Below are positions 17,499-26,493 of a stretch of 64,000 nt of DNA, one piece after another (the stretch's first letter is position 1; every line of letters starts with the position of its first letter). The DNA lies in contig NZ_AP027042.1 in assembly GCF_027924605.1 (NCBI RefSeq), positions 310,001 through 374,000 of the forward strand, given 5' to 3'. Both the position numbers and the translations under genes were made by a program. This DNA is from Dyella sp. GSA-30. GTDB taxonomy: Bacteria; Pseudomonadota; Gammaproteobacteria; Xanthomonadales; Rhodanobacteraceae. A model generated the notes under the pieces. It was not told where the DNA came from and ran no database searches. It saw only the letters and a list, made by a program, of their open reading frames with translations.

Positions 17499-18404
17499 AT
17501 GTCTATCCGTTCATCGGCAACGCTCGCCGCGCTCGTTCTGCTCGCCGGTTGCTCGTCCGCTCCGTCTCACCGCGATGCCCATGCATCGACGACAACGGAG
17601 CCGGCCCTCCCCGCTGCGTCCACACCCGCGACGCCTGCCGACGACAATCTCAATGCAGTCGCCTGGACCCAGACGGCTGTCGAGCATGACCTGATTTACC
17701 TGCAGACCTACCGCGATGCGCAGAGCCGGTTGCTGGCGGCGATGAAAGACAAGCAATGGGACGCGCTGGCCAAGGACGACCGTGTCGCTCCCGCTGCCGG
17801 TCTGAAGCCTGCCGTAGTGCTGGATATCGACGAGACCGTATTGGACAACTCGCCTTACCAGGCGCGCCTGATCAAGAGCGGCGGCGAATTCAATGAAGCC
17901 GACTGGGCGGCCTGGTGCAAGGAAGAAAAAGCACGCGCCCTGCCGGGCGTGGTGGAGTTCACCCAGTTCGCCGCAAAACACGGCATTGCGGTGATCTACG
18001 TATCCAACCGCGCCAAGGATCTGGACGAAGCCACCCTTGGCAACCTGCGCAAGGCGGGCGTGCCGGTATCGGGCCCGGAAGCCTTCCTCGGCCTGGGCAC
18101 CTTTGTGCAGGACTGCGAGCAGGTCGGCACGGAGAAGGGTTGCCGCCGCCAGCTGATCAGTCGCAAATATCGCGTGCTGATGCAGTTCGGCGATCAGATC
18201 GGCGATTTCGCGAACGTGCTGGCCAACACCACCGAAGGTCGCCAGAAGGCCATCGCTCCGTATATGGCCTGGATCGGCACGCGCTGGTTCGTGCTGCCGA
18301 ACCCGAGCTACGGTTCGTGGGAGCCGGCGCTGTTCAACAATGACTGGAGCCTGCCCCGCGAACAGCGCCGGCAGCAGAAGATCGGCGCGCTGCGCTACAA
18401 CTGA
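17499..18404 (+). CDS. HAD-family acid phosphatase / e(P4)-type 5'-nucleotidase lipoprotein
   Basis: 301 residues. Lipobox LLAG|C at Cys18, so outer-membrane or periplasmic lipoprotein, followed by a Ser/Thr/Pro/Ala-rich linker to about residue 50. HAD motif I is D109-I-D111-E-T, motif II is VIYVSNR and a later GDQIGDFAN supplies the acidic motif. The arrangement matches the lipoprotein e(P4)/class C acid phosphatase group, which dephosphorylates nucleotides such as NMN outside the cytoplasm. It is monocistronic, with a GC hairpin and T-rich tract near 18560-18592. Confidence 0.88.
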   Translation: MSIRSSATLAALVLLAGCSSAPSHRDAHASTTTEPALPAASTPATPADDNLNAVAWTQTAVEHDLIYLQTYRDAQSRLLAAMKDKQWDALAKDDRVAPAAGLKPAVVLDIDETVLDNSPYQARLIKSGGEFNEADWAAWCKEEKARALPGVVEFTQFAAKHGIAVIYVSNRAKDLDEATLGNLRKAGVPVSGPEAFLGLGTFVQDCEQVGTEKGCRRQLISRKYRVLMQFGDQIGDFANVLANTTEGRQKAIAPYMAWIGTRWFVLPNPSYGSWEPALFNNDWSLPREQRRQQKIGALRYN

Positions 18405-18556
18405 CTCAAGACAATCGTTGAATATCAATAGCTTAGATATATATATGTAAGGTATTGCCTTAGCTTTAACGGAGAAGTAATATCTCTCTCGCCAAATCCT
18501 GCTGACCTCTAATTCACTGCAGGCGAGGCCATTTCCCTTCCGGCTCTGCCGGATTA

Positions 18557-18592
18557 CCCCGCGAGGCCCAACGCCCGCGGGTTTTCTTTTAG
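18557..18592 (+). terminator. Probable terminator downstream of the acid phosphatase
   Basis: CCCGCG pairs with CGCGGG across an 11-base loop and is followed by TTTTCTTTT. It lies about 155 bp beyond the stop codon, with an AT-rich stretch (including TATATATATGTAA near 18440) between. Confidence 0.6.
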
Positions 18593-18698
18593 GGCCATCA
18601 GACGCGCCTTCCGCCTCTTGTTTAGGCGCTGCCCCCACCTATACGCTCCGCCGGCCGTCCCGCCTGGCTGCGAACAGCCACTCACCGCGAGATCACCC

Positions 18699-19646
18699 AT
18701 GCGCAGCCTTCGCTTTCGGTCGTTTCTGTTTATCGCCGCCACCGCCCTGGCTCTTGGCGCCTGCCATGACAAGGACCAGCAGCAAGCCGCGACACCGGGC
18801 GGCGAGACGCCGGAAGCGGCCGTGCAGCAGTCGGTCACCCTGATCAAGAACGGCGACTTCGGCGGGTTCTGGAAGCACGCCTTGCCGCCCACGGACTTCA
18901 CCACGCTCCAACTGGATTGGAGCAAACCCGATCCCGACCGCCAGCCGCTTACCGACGAACAACGGGCCGAGTTCACCAAGAACTACACCGCCTGGACCGA
19001 GCCGGATGCGGAAAACAAGCGTTACGCCGAACTCAAGCCAAAGCTTGTACAGCTCTCCCAGCAGTACCGCGACCAGATGCCGGTGATGATCGGCATCGTC
19101 CAGCAGATCGCCAAAACCGGCGTGGAGCAGGACAAGAACATGACCGCCACGCAGAAAGCGCAGGCCAATGCGGTCGTCGACACACTGGCGCCCTGGGTGC
19201 AGCAGGCGCCATGGTTCGACCAGGACAAGGCCAAGCAGAGCATCGCCATTGTCGTTGCCACGGCGCGCAAGCTGGATCTGAAATCGGCCGATGAGCTGCG
19301 CGGCATGGATTTCGTCACCGCTATGCAGAAATATTCGATCGGCTATGAAGGCTTGAAGCAGGTGTTGAATCTCTATGGCCTGTCGCTGGACCAGACCTGG
19401 GACTCGGTCAAGCTCAGTACGATCGAGAACGCCAACGGCCACGCCCGCGTAAAGATCGACTATGTCCTGCTGGGCAAGCCGCTTTCGACCGAATCGGTGC
19501 TGATCCAGCAAGACGGCCGCTGGTACAGCGAGGACCTGCTCAAGAACGCCCGCGAGACGCATAAGCGGCTCAGCGAGCCGGCACCGAGCACCACGGCGGC
19601 GCCTGCGCCGGCCGCATCGACGGTCACCGCCAAAACGAGTTCTTAA
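18699..19646 (+). CDS. Hypothetical lipoprotein, 315 residues
   Basis: Signal peptide with lipobox LGA|C at Cys22. The mature protein is hydrophilic and mostly helical, with repeated PPTDF, LTDEQRAEFTKNYTAW and YKQ-type segments and an Ala/Pro/Thr-rich tail. The second half has a beta region (VKLSTIENANGHARVKIDYVL and QDGRWYSEDLL) resembling small DUF4878/NTF2-like lumenal modules, though I would not assign a family. Start 18699 gives a clean signal peptide; the open frame extends 81 bases further upstream without support. It lies 33 bp before plsB and is probably co-transcribed. Confidence 0.8.
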   Translation: MRSLRFRSFLFIAATALALGACHDKDQQQAATPGGETPEAAVQQSVTLIKNGDFGGFWKHALPPTDFTTLQLDWSKPDPDRQPLTDEQRAEFTKNYTAWTEPDAENKRYAELKPKLVQLSQQYRDQMPVMIGIVQQIAKTGVEQDKNMTATQKAQANAVVDTLAPWVQQAPWFDQDKAKQSIAIVVATARKLDLKSADELRGMDFVTAMQKYSIGYEGLKQVLNLYGLSLDQTWDSVKLSTIENANGHARVKIDYVLLGKPLSTESVLIQQDGRWYSEDLLKNARETHKRLSEPAPSTTAAPAPAASTVTAKTSS

Positions 19647-19679
19647 GAGGCGGAGCGCCGCAATAGTTACAATAGCGGC

Positions 19680-22307
19680 ATGCCGACTATCTCGACCGCG
19701 GATTCCACCGCCTCCCGTAGCCGTTCCCCCTGGTGGTTTCACCTGGCCGGACAGATTCTTGAACCCTGGGTGCGCCTGCGGCGCGATCCGGCCGAACCGG
19801 CTGCCATGCTGCAGCCTGGCGTGCCGGTCTGCTATGTCATCGAGCGCGATGGGCTGTCCGACGCGCTGATCCTCGAGCGCGCCTGCCGTGAGGCCGGCCT
19901 GCCCAGCCCGATGCAGCCACTCGCCGGCACGCGGCGCCGGCGATCGGTGTTTGCGCTGGCACGCCGCGACGGCTGGCTGTTCGGACGCAACCGTCACCGT
20001 GCCCCGAACGAACCCCTCGGCCAGCTGGTGCGCTCGCTGGAGGCACAGCCCGATCGCGACATCCAGATCGTTCCCGTGTCGATCTATGTCGGCCGCGCGC
20101 CCAACCGCGAGAGCGGCTGGTTCAGCGTGCTGTTCTCGGAAAACTGGGTCGTCGTCGGCCGCTTCCGCCGCATGCTGGCGCTGCTGCTCAACGGCCGCGA
20201 TACGGCCGTGCACTTCTCCGCCCCGGTGTCGTTGCGCAGCGTGGTCAACGATGCAGGCGACGTACGGCCGGAGCGCTTTGCGCGCAAGCTGGCACGCGTC
20301 CTGCGCACGCATTTCCGTCGTATTCGCGCGGCAGTGATCGGACCCGATCTGTCGCATCGCCGCACCGTGGTCGACGCCGTACTCAATGCCGAGCCGGTGC
20401 GCGAAGCTATTGCCGCGTCGATGAGCAAAGAGAACTTGAGCCATGCCAAGGCATGGAGCAAGGCGCGCAAGCTGGCGATGGAAATCGCCGCGGACTATTC
20501 GCATCCGGTAGTGCGCTCGGTCTCGTTCCTGCTGTCGAACTTCTGGAACAAGTTGTACGACGGTATCGCCATGCATCATTTCGACAAGGCCCGCGCCGCC
20601 GCGCCCGGCCACGAAGTGGTGTACGTACCTTGCCATCGTAGCCATACCGATTACCTGTTGCTGAGCTATCAGCTGCATATGGCTGGCGTCGTGGTGCCGC
20701 ATATTGCCGCAGGCGTCAACCTCAACCTGCCGGTGATCGGACCGATCCTGCGCCGTGGCGGCGCGTTTTTCCTGCGCCGCAGCTTCAAGGGCAACGCGCT
20801 GTATTCGGTGGTGTTCAACGAGTACCTGGCGCAGCTGATCGATCGTGGCGTACCGATCGAGTACTTCATCGAAGGCGGCCGTTCGCGCACGGGTCGCCTG
20901 CTTGCTCCGCGTGCCGGCATGCTGGTGATGACGGTGCGTGCGTTCCTGCGCGCGCCACGCCGCCCGGTGCTGTTCCAGCCTGTCTACATCGGCTACGAGA
21001 AGCTGATGGAAGGCAAATCGTATGCGGGTGAGCTGTCCGGCAAACCCAAAGAAAAAGAATCGCTGCTCGGTCTGTTGCGTGGCCTCAAGGTGTTGCGCCA
21101 ACACTACGGCCATGTCGCGCTGAATTTCGGCGAGCCGATCGAGCTGACCCCGCTGCTCGACGCTACCGGCTCCGATTGGCGAGCCGCCAGCGGCGATCCC
21201 GATGCCAAGCCGGAATGGCTCAACAGCGTGGTCGACAGCCTGGCCGACAAGATCCAGATCAATATCAACCGCGCGGCGGACGTCAACCCGATCAACCTGC
21301 TCGCACTTGCCTTACTGGCCACGCCCAAGCATGCGATGGCCGAGAACGATCTGCTGGTGCAGCTGGAGCTGATGAAGGCCTTGATCGCCGAGCTGCCCTA
21401 CTCCGACCGCGTCACGCTGACCCCGATGGACCCGGCCGGCATCATCGCCTACGGCGAGCAGATGGGCTGGATTCGCCGTGTGCGTCATCCGCTGGGCGAC
21501 GTGCTGGTCACCGAGGACGAACAGGCGGTATTGCTGAGCTATTTCCGCAACAACGTCCTGCACCTGACCGCCACCGCGGCATGGGTCGCCTGCTGTTTCC
21601 TCAACAACCGTCGCATGACGCGCGTGTCGATCCTGCGACTGGGCAAGATCATCTATCCGTTTATCCAAGGCGAGCTGTTCCTGCCCTGGGATGCCGAAGG
21701 TTTCTCGCAGCAGCTGCAGGCAACCATCGACTTCTTCGTGCGTCGCGGCCTGCTCGAATCGACCGGTGAAGGCCGCGTACTCGAACGCGGCCCCGGCCAG
21801 GATGACGGCGCCTATCAGCTCAAGGTGATCGCGCGCACGCTCATTCAGGCGTTCGAGCGCTACTACATCACCATCGCGGCGCTGGTAAAGAACGGCCCGC
21901 ATACGCTGACCGCTGCCGAGCTGGAAAACGCGTGCGCGCTGACGGCGCAACGCCTGAGCCTGCTCAACGAATTGTCCGCGCCGGAGTTCTTCGACAAGGC
22001 GCTGTTCCGTGGTTTCATCCAGAAGCTGCGCGAAAGCCGCGTCCTGACCACCGACGAAAACGGCAAGCTCGACTATGACCGCGCGCTCGAAGACATGGTG
22101 CGCGATGCGCGCGTGATTCTGTCGCGCGAAGTGCGCCACTCGATCCTGAAGATCACCCCGGGCGGCGACAACGAGAAGGAAGGCGTGCTGACCGAAGAAG
22201 AAACCACCGCCAGCGCGGCGAATACCAGCGAGATGTTGCACGAGCGGCATGTCGCCAACGAACACGAACAGCATGCAGCGACAGAATCGGAGAAGGATTC
22301 ACGCTGA
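19680..22307 (+). CDS. plsB: Glycerol-3-phosphate 1-O-acyltransferase PlsB
   Basis: 875-residue membrane-associated enzyme that acylates sn-glycerol-3-phosphate at position 1, the first step of phospholipid synthesis. The catalytic block HRSHTD is at 319-324 (HX4D). IPRGG-like NLPVIGPILRRGGAFFLRR and the phosphate-binding FIEGGRSRTGR follow, then FQPVYIGYEKLMEG. The length is slightly above the E. coli enzyme, with a Glu/Thr/His-rich C-terminal tail. It follows the 315-residue lipoprotein gene closely. Confidence 0.95.
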   Translation: MPTISTADSTASRSRSPWWFHLAGQILEPWVRLRRDPAEPAAMLQPGVPVCYVIERDGLSDALILERACREAGLPSPMQPLAGTRRRRSVFALARRDGWLFGRNRHRAPNEPLGQLVRSLEAQPDRDIQIVPVSIYVGRAPNRESGWFSVLFSENWVVVGRFRRMLALLLNGRDTAVHFSAPVSLRSVVNDAGDVRPERFARKLARVLRTHFRRIRAAVIGPDLSHRRTVVDAVLNAEPVREAIAASMSKENLSHAKAWSKARKLAMEIAADYSHPVVRSVSFLLSNFWNKLYDGIAMHHFDKARAAAPGHEVVYVPCHRSHTDYLLLSYQLHMAGVVVPHIAAGVNLNLPVIGPILRRGGAFFLRRSFKGNALYSVVFNEYLAQLIDRGVPIEYFIEGGRSRTGRLLAPRAGMLVMTVRAFLRAPRRPVLFQPVYIGYEKLMEGKSYAGELSGKPKEKESLLGLLRGLKVLRQHYGHVALNFGEPIELTPLLDATGSDWRAASGDPDAKPEWLNSVVDSLADKIQININRAADVNPINLLALALLATPKHAMAENDLLVQLELMKALIAELPYSDRVTLTPMDPAGIIAYGEQMGWIRRVRHPLGDVLVTEDEQAVLLSYFRNNVLHLTATAAWVACCFLNNRRMTRVSILRLGKIIYPFIQGELFLPWDAEGFSQQLQATIDFFVRRGLLESTGEGRVLERGPGQDDGAYQLKVIARTLIQAFERYYITIAALVKNGPHTLTAAELENACALTAQRLSLLNELSAPEFFDKALFRGFIQKLRESRVLTTDENGKLDYDRALEDMVRDARVILSREVRHSILKITPGGDNEKEGVLTEEETTASAANTSEMLHERHVANEHEQHAATESEKDSR

Positions 22308-22375
22308 AAGAACGAGGTCGCTCGTAGATGACGAGCTGACCTCACCCTTTACGGTGGCATACAACTCAGATGCCT

Positions 22376-22891
22376 TCAGTCCTGCACCGCGGTGTCAGAT
22401 GTCTCCAGGCCATGAGGCACATGGAGATGCCACGTAGAACGGAAAGTCTCCGGGACGTCCCAGCCAACCGCCATCAACGGCCCGCTCGATACGGGCTGGT
22501 CTTGTGGCGCATCCACGTTGGTCACCGTCACTTCCATAGTAAAGGCGTCGTGCTCGTAGTTGATAGGGTGATTGCCCGGACGCGCGCAGCGGACACCGAC
22601 GGGGAATATGAGAGGCTCAAAGTCTTGCGGGCATTTGACATTCGAGAAGACGTAGCCGCCGCCATTGTCGACCGAGTAGGCCAGGGGATTGCGTCCATAG
22701 GAGGCGGCCGGCACATCGAACGTCACAACGCCTGACTCCCCCGGCGCCAACTCCACATGAGATACCTGCCTCATCGAAATCTGACTAGGCTCCGGCGGTT
22801 GGCCAGTGTGCGTTTCAAACGCGCATGCGGTGTGGGCAATGCCAAACATACCCAACGACACAAGTGCGACTTTCAAGGCGGATAGCGACAT
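22376..22891 (-). CDS. Hypothetical secreted protein, 171 residues
   Basis: The start at 22891 has an ideal Shine-Dalgarno (AAAGGAG, 5 bases away) and opens a signal peptide ending near HTACA; the open frame upstream of it is unsupported. The mature protein is beta-rich (VELAPGESGVVTFDVPAASY, AFTMEVTVTNVDAP), with two cysteines (NVKC and GVRC) 24 residues apart that may form a disulfide. No family recognised; periplasmic or secreted beta-sandwich by appearance. It converges with plsB, 68 bp apart. Confidence 0.7.
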   Translation of the reverse strand: MSLSALKVALVSLGMFGIAHTACAFETHTGQPPEPSQISMRQVSHVELAPGESGVVTFDVPAASYGRNPLAYSVDNGGGYVFSNVKCPQDFEPLIFPVGVRCARPGNHPINYEHDAFTMEVTVTNVDAPQDQPVSSGPLMAVGWDVPETFRSTWHLHVPHGLETSDTAVQD

Positions 22892-23206
22892 ATAGCTCCT
22901 TTCGTTTTGTCGTTTTACAAGCCAACTTAGGCTCGGAAAATTATTCCACTGCGTGTCATACGCCGCCCGTCGCCGTTTCACAAAAATGCATAAAAATCAA
23001 GCTGTTTAAGCATGCTTACCATGATTATTTAGAATGCTCCAAGCGCCGCACTGCCTCCGATCTGACATGCCGAAAGCGATTCGGAATGCCGCGTAGCCAA
23101 CGGAAGGCCGCCTTCGCCATAGCACGTCATAAAGAGACAGCCCCAAGAGGCTCGGAGCGAGCCAGCTAGCCTCTGCATAGCCAGGAACTACGCCAATTCC
23201 TGTAGC
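22892..23206. other. 315-bp divergent promoter region with nested inverted repeats
   Basis: No gene. It separates the secreted-protein gene from ubiE. Near ubiE there is an inverted repeat CCGAA-N5-TTCGG around 23070-23085 and a GC-rich GGCTC-N4-GAGCC around 23150-23163. A short AT-rich patch (22965-23035) probably carries the promoters. Confidence 0.4.
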
Positions 23207-23968
23207 ATGCAGGTCATGAGCGACCCATCCCATACCACTCATTTCGGCTTCCGTGACGTCCCGGTTGGCGACAAGCAAAAGCTCGTCGGCCAGGTGTTTA
23301 CCTCGGTGGCGCGCAGCTACGACCTGATGAACGACCTGATGTCGTTCGGCGTACATCGCTTGTGGAAGCGCCATTTCGTGGCGGTCAGCGGCGTGCGCCG
23401 CGGCGATCGCGTACTCGACTTGGCCGGCGGCACCGGCGATATCGCCGCGCTGCTCAAGCCGGTGGTAGGCGAGGAAGGCGATGTGGTGGTCGGCGATATC
23501 AACGCGGCGATGCTGAGCGTCGGTCGCGATCGGCTGACCGACCGCGGGCTGGTCAACGGCCTGCGTTGGGCACAGCTCAATGCCGAGGCACTACCGTTCC
23601 CGGACAACAGTTTCGACGCCGTGACGATGGCCTTCGGTCTGCGCAATGTCACCGACAAGGAAAAGGCGCTGGCCGATATCTGCCGTGTGCTCAAACCGGG
23701 TGGCCGCGCGCTGGTGCTGGAGTTCTCGCGCGTGCAGAACGAGCTTTTCAGCAAGCTCTACGATTTCCATTCGTTCAAGGTGCTGCCCAAGCTCGGCCAG
23801 CTGTTTGCCGGCGATGCCGACAGCTACCAGTACCTGGCCGAGTCGATCCGCAAGCATCCGGATCAGGAAACACTCAAGAGCATGATGGAACGCGCCGGCT
23901 TCGGCCGCGTCGATGTGCGCAACCTGACCAACGGCATCGTGGCGATTCATCGCGGTTATAAGTTTTAA
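23207..23968 (+). CDS. ubiE: Bifunctional demethylmenaquinone / 2-methoxy-6-polyprenyl-benzoquinol methyltransferase
   Basis: 253-residue SAM-dependent C-methyltransferase of ubiquinone (and menaquinone) synthesis. It shows the N-terminal TTHFGFRDV and [17 protein letters not shown] signature, SAM motif [12 protein letters not shown], post-I acidic VVGDIN, and the C-terminal [15 protein letters not shown] ending. Two in-frame ATGs nine bases apart (23207 and 23216) are possible starts; neither has a perfect Shine-Dalgarno. It is separated in this window from the other ubiquinone genes ubiJ-ubiB and ubiK. Confidence 0.95.
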   Translation: MQVMSDPSHTTHFGFRDVPVGDKQKLVGQVFTSVARSYDLMNDLMSFGVHRLWKRHFVAVSGVRRGDRVLDLAGGTGDIAALLKPVVGEEGDVVVGDINAAMLSVGRDRLTDRGLVNGLRWAQLNAEALPFPDNSFDAVTMAFGLRNVTDKEKALADICRVLKPGGRALVLEFSRVQNELFSKLYDFHSFKVLPKLGQLFAGDADSYQYLAESIRKHPDQETLKSMMERAGFGRVDVRNLTNGIVAIHRGYKF

Positions 23969-23971
23969 GAG

Positions 23972-24088
23972 CGTAGGAGTGAGTGGAGAGGAGTAAGGAG
24001 TGAGAGAAAAGCAGGTAACGCCCTGGCTCACCGATCCCTCAGCCCCTGCTCTCTCTTACTCCTCACTCCTCTCCACTCACTCCTAACT
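23972..24088. repeat. Intergenic inverted repeat, family 1 (GAGTGAGTGGAGAGGAG type), complete copy
   Basis: About 43-bp arms (23972-24014 and 24046-24088) are nearly perfect inverted complements around a 31-base loop. The core GGAGTGAGTGGAGAGGAG is purine-only and pyrimidine-only on opposite strands, and it recurs at 48634-48673 (half element) and 59998-60165 (split element). It fills the whole gap between ubiE and the next gene. Confidence 0.85.
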
Positions 24089-24096
24089 CCAACCCC

Positions 24097-24744
24097 ATGC
24101 CGAACCGCCATCGCCCGCTCGCCCTGCTCGGTGCCATCGTCGGCTGGTTCGGTCTGTTGCTGCAGCTCTACCTCACCATCGAACTCAAGCGTATCGCCGG
24201 TGAGGGTATTGGCGCGGCGCTGTGGCTTTACTTCGGCTACTTCACCATCCTCAGCAACATCCTGGCCGCGTGGGCACTGACCGCTGCAGGCCTGCGGTCG
24301 GATCGGCCATCGATACGGTTCTTTCAACGCCCGGGCGTGCATACCGCCATCGCGATGAGCATGACCGTGGTGGGTCTGGTCTACAACATCATGCTGCGCC
24401 AGCTCTGGCACCCGCAGGGCTTGCAGATCATCGGCGACAACATCATGCACGTCGTCATGCCGGTATGGTTTCTCGTCTACTGGTGGCTGGGCGTGCCCAA
24501 GCAGACACTGCATTGGCGCCAAGTATGGGTATGGCTGTTGTATCCGGCCGCGTACTTCGGCTACGCCTTGCTGCGCGGCGCGTATGACGGCTGGTATCCC
24601 TATCCCTTCCTGGACGTGAAAGCGATCGGTTATGTGCAGGTGCTGCTCGACGCGATCGTCGTACTCGCCGCCTTCCTGGCGATCGCCCTCGTGCTGGTCG
24701 CACTCGGGCGATGGCAAGGGCGCCGGCTTCCGCTGGCGGCCTGA
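24097..24744 (+). CDS. Pr6Pr family membrane protein
   Basis: 215 residues with six hydrophobic segments (LLGAIVGWFGLLLQLYLTI, YFTILSNILAAWALTAAG, AIAMSMTVVGLVYNIML, IMHVVMPVWFLVYWWLG, VWVWLLYPAAYFGYALLRG, VLLDAIVVLAAFLAIALVLVAL). The 'FTILSN' and 'H.V.P....DW' regions are hallmarks of the FAR-17a/AIG1-like Pr6Pr family of unknown function. It follows ubiE beyond a long inverted repeat and converges with the GST gene (3-bp gap). Confidence 0.82.
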   Translation: MPNRHRPLALLGAIVGWFGLLLQLYLTIELKRIAGEGIGAALWLYFGYFTILSNILAAWALTAAGLRSDRPSIRFFQRPGVHTAIAMSMTVVGLVYNIMLRQLWHPQGLQIIGDNIMHVVMPVWFLVYWWLGVPKQTLHWRQVWVWLLYPAAYFGYALLRGAYDGWYPYPFLDVKAIGYVQVLLDAIVVLAAFLAIALVLVALGRWQGRRLPLAA

Positions 24745-24747
24745 TGC

Positions 24748-25434
24748 TCAGCCGGTTGCGCGAAGATCCATGAGCACGCGACCCACACGCAACATATCCA
24801 CCTCGTGCGGGCCATCGCGCCAGGTCTCGGCAACCGCCTGCGCGTACCACGTCTGCAGCGCAGGTAACGCCAACATGCGCTCGACGTAAGCCTTTGCAGC
24901 ATCGCTCAGCGCAAGCCCGTAGGTCTGCACGCGAAACACCACCGGCGCAAAGAACGCATCGACAGCCGTAAATGCCTTGCCGGCAAGGAACGGACCGCCG
25001 AAACGAGCCAGCCCTTCGGTCCACAAGCCATCGATGCGCGCGATATCCACATGCACGGGTGTCGGGATGTCATGCAGCTGTACGCGAACGCCGCAGCTCA
25101 TCAGGCAATGATCGCGCAATGCCTGAAAGCCGCTGTGCATTTCCGCAGCCGCGCAACGTGCCCAGGCTCGCGCGAGGGCATCGGCCGGCCATACGCCGGG
25201 ATGACGCTCAGCCAGGTATTCGGTGATGCCGAGCGAGTCCCACACGACCACATCGCCATCGTGCAGGCAAGGCACCCTGCCGCTGGGCGAAAAGCGCAGA
25301 AACTGACCGCGTGCAATCGTTTCGTCGAACGGCTCGATGCGCTCCACGAAAGGAATGCCCAAGGCCTGCATCAATACCCACGGCCGCAACGACCACGACG
25401 AGTAGTTCTTGTTGGCGATGTAAAGCGCGTACAC
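24748..25434 (-). CDS. Glutathione S-transferase family protein
   Basis: 228 residues. N-terminal thioredoxin fold (MYALYIANKNYSSWSLRPWVLM, with a serine in the YSSWSLRP active-site stretch; later SGRVPCLHDGDVVVWDSLGITEYL, the glutathione-binding cis-Pro and DS motif) and an all-helical C-terminal half. The NKNYSSWSLR start is typical of a bacterial GST subgroup. It lies 24 bp after the EamA transporter gene on the same strand and is probably co-transcribed with it. Confidence 0.88.
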   Translation of the reverse strand: MYALYIANKNYSSWSLRPWVLMQALGIPFVERIEPFDETIARGQFLRFSPSGRVPCLHDGDVVVWDSLGITEYLAERHPGVWPADALARAWARCAAAEMHSGFQALRDHCLMSCGVRVQLHDIPTPVHVDIARIDGLWTEGLARFGGPFLAGKAFTAVDAFFAPVVFRVQTYGLALSDAAKAYVERMLALPALQTWYAQAVAETWRDGPHEVDMLRVGRVLMDLRATG

Positions 25435-25458
25435 GTTCTCTCCCCGTGAGTGATGACT

Positions 25459-26373
25459 TCAATGCTTGAGTGCAACCGCCTGCGCCGGTACAGGTACAGC
25501 ACGGCGACGCGCATTGACCAACACCACGCCAGCGACCGTCAACACGCCGCCAGCCAGGGTCAGCCAGGTTGGCCGCTCGCTCAACCATAGCCAGCCGATC
25601 AATACGGCGATCGGCGGCGACAGGTAGATAAAACTGCTGACCTGCGATGCCGATGCACGCTTGAGTGCGATATTCCAGGCGATGTAGCCGACAAAGGTCG
25701 GCGCGACACCCAGCCACAGCAGGCTGGCGAGGTGCGAAGCGGGAGCCTGCATCACGGCCTCGCTCAAACCGGATAGGCCGAACGGCGCCGCGCCAAGCGT
25801 GCCACCGAAAAAGGTCGCGGCGGTGACGCCCAAGGTGCTGCTGCGAGCGAAGAACGGCTTTTGCCCGACGAAGTAGATCGCCGAGGCAGCCACGCATATC
25901 AGCACCAACGCCGCCATCGGCTCGAAGCTGAGCTGCTTGCCACTGGTCAGCACCACCAGGATCACACCGGCCAGCGCCACGCCCAGGCCGAGCAGCTTGC
26001 GCCCACCCAGCCGTTCGCGCAGCCAGATCGCCGACAGCGCGGCCGTTGCGCCGGGCACTAGGGAAATCAGGATCGCCGCCGTGCCGCTGGCGATGCGCGT
26101 TTCAGCGTAGCAAAGACACACGTGGTAGACGGTCAGGCCGATCAGGCCCAGCCCGATCAATGCCGGCCAGTCGCGGCGGGCCGGCATCGGCACCCGCTTG
26201 ACCAGCAGCAGCACGCCAAAGCACAGCGAGCCGATCAGCAGGCGAGCGAACGCCACCTGCCCGGGCGTAAACGACGCGAGGCTATACGCGATCGCCGCGT
26301 AAGCCGAGGACCAGGTCAATAGAGCAATCGCGATCGCGATAAGTGCGCGACCGTCCAGACGTTCGTTTTCCAT
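25459..26373 (-). CDS. EamA-family (DMT) exporter
   Basis: 304-residue inner-membrane protein with ten hydrophobic helices arranged as two EamA repeats (for example LIGLGLIGLTVYHVCLCYAETRI, LIALVPGATAAL-like SLVPGATAALSAIW, LLGLGVALAGVILVVLTSG, and in the second half SFIYLSPPIAVLIGWLWLSERP). RhaT/YdcZ-type exporters in this superfamily commonly excrete amino acids or metabolites. It is divergent from an Lrp/AsnC-type regulator with a 120-bp gap carrying an inverted repeat, so that regulator is the likely controller. Confidence 0.88.
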   Translation of the reverse strand: MENERLDGRALIAIAIALLTWSSAYAAIAYSLASFTPGQVAFARLLIGSLCFGVLLLVKRVPMPARRDWPALIGLGLIGLTVYHVCLCYAETRIASGTAAILISLVPGATAALSAIWLRERLGGRKLLGLGVALAGVILVVLTSGKQLSFEPMAALVLICVAASAIYFVGQKPFFARSSTLGVTAATFFGGTLGAAPFGLSGLSEAVMQAPASHLASLLWLGVAPTFVGYIAWNIALKRASASQVSSFIYLSPPIAVLIGWLWLSERPTWLTLAGGVLTVAGVVLVNARRRAVPVPAQAVALKH

Positions 26374-26431
26374 GGATGCACCGGGGAGGGAGAACGCGCA
26401 TATCCTAGCGAGGACACGAAAAAGCGTGAAT

Positions 26432-26454
26432 GATGGATCATAGGCTCATCCATC
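26432..26454. promoter_or_regulatory. Candidate Lrp/AsnC operator in the EamA-regulator gap
   Basis: Perfect inverted repeat GATGGAT-N9-ATCCATC, centred in the divergent promoter region between the exporter and the Lrp/AsnC-type gene. The position fits autoregulation and control of the exporter. Confidence 0.5.
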
Positions 26455-26493
26455 GATTTACCATCGATATCCTCAAAAGACGGTGTTCTGGCT

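Noticed and set aside
18693-21113. 806-codon minus-strand frame opposite the lipoprotein and plsB
   Set aside because: Antisense to PlsB catalytic region; low-complexity arginine- and histidine-rich translation.
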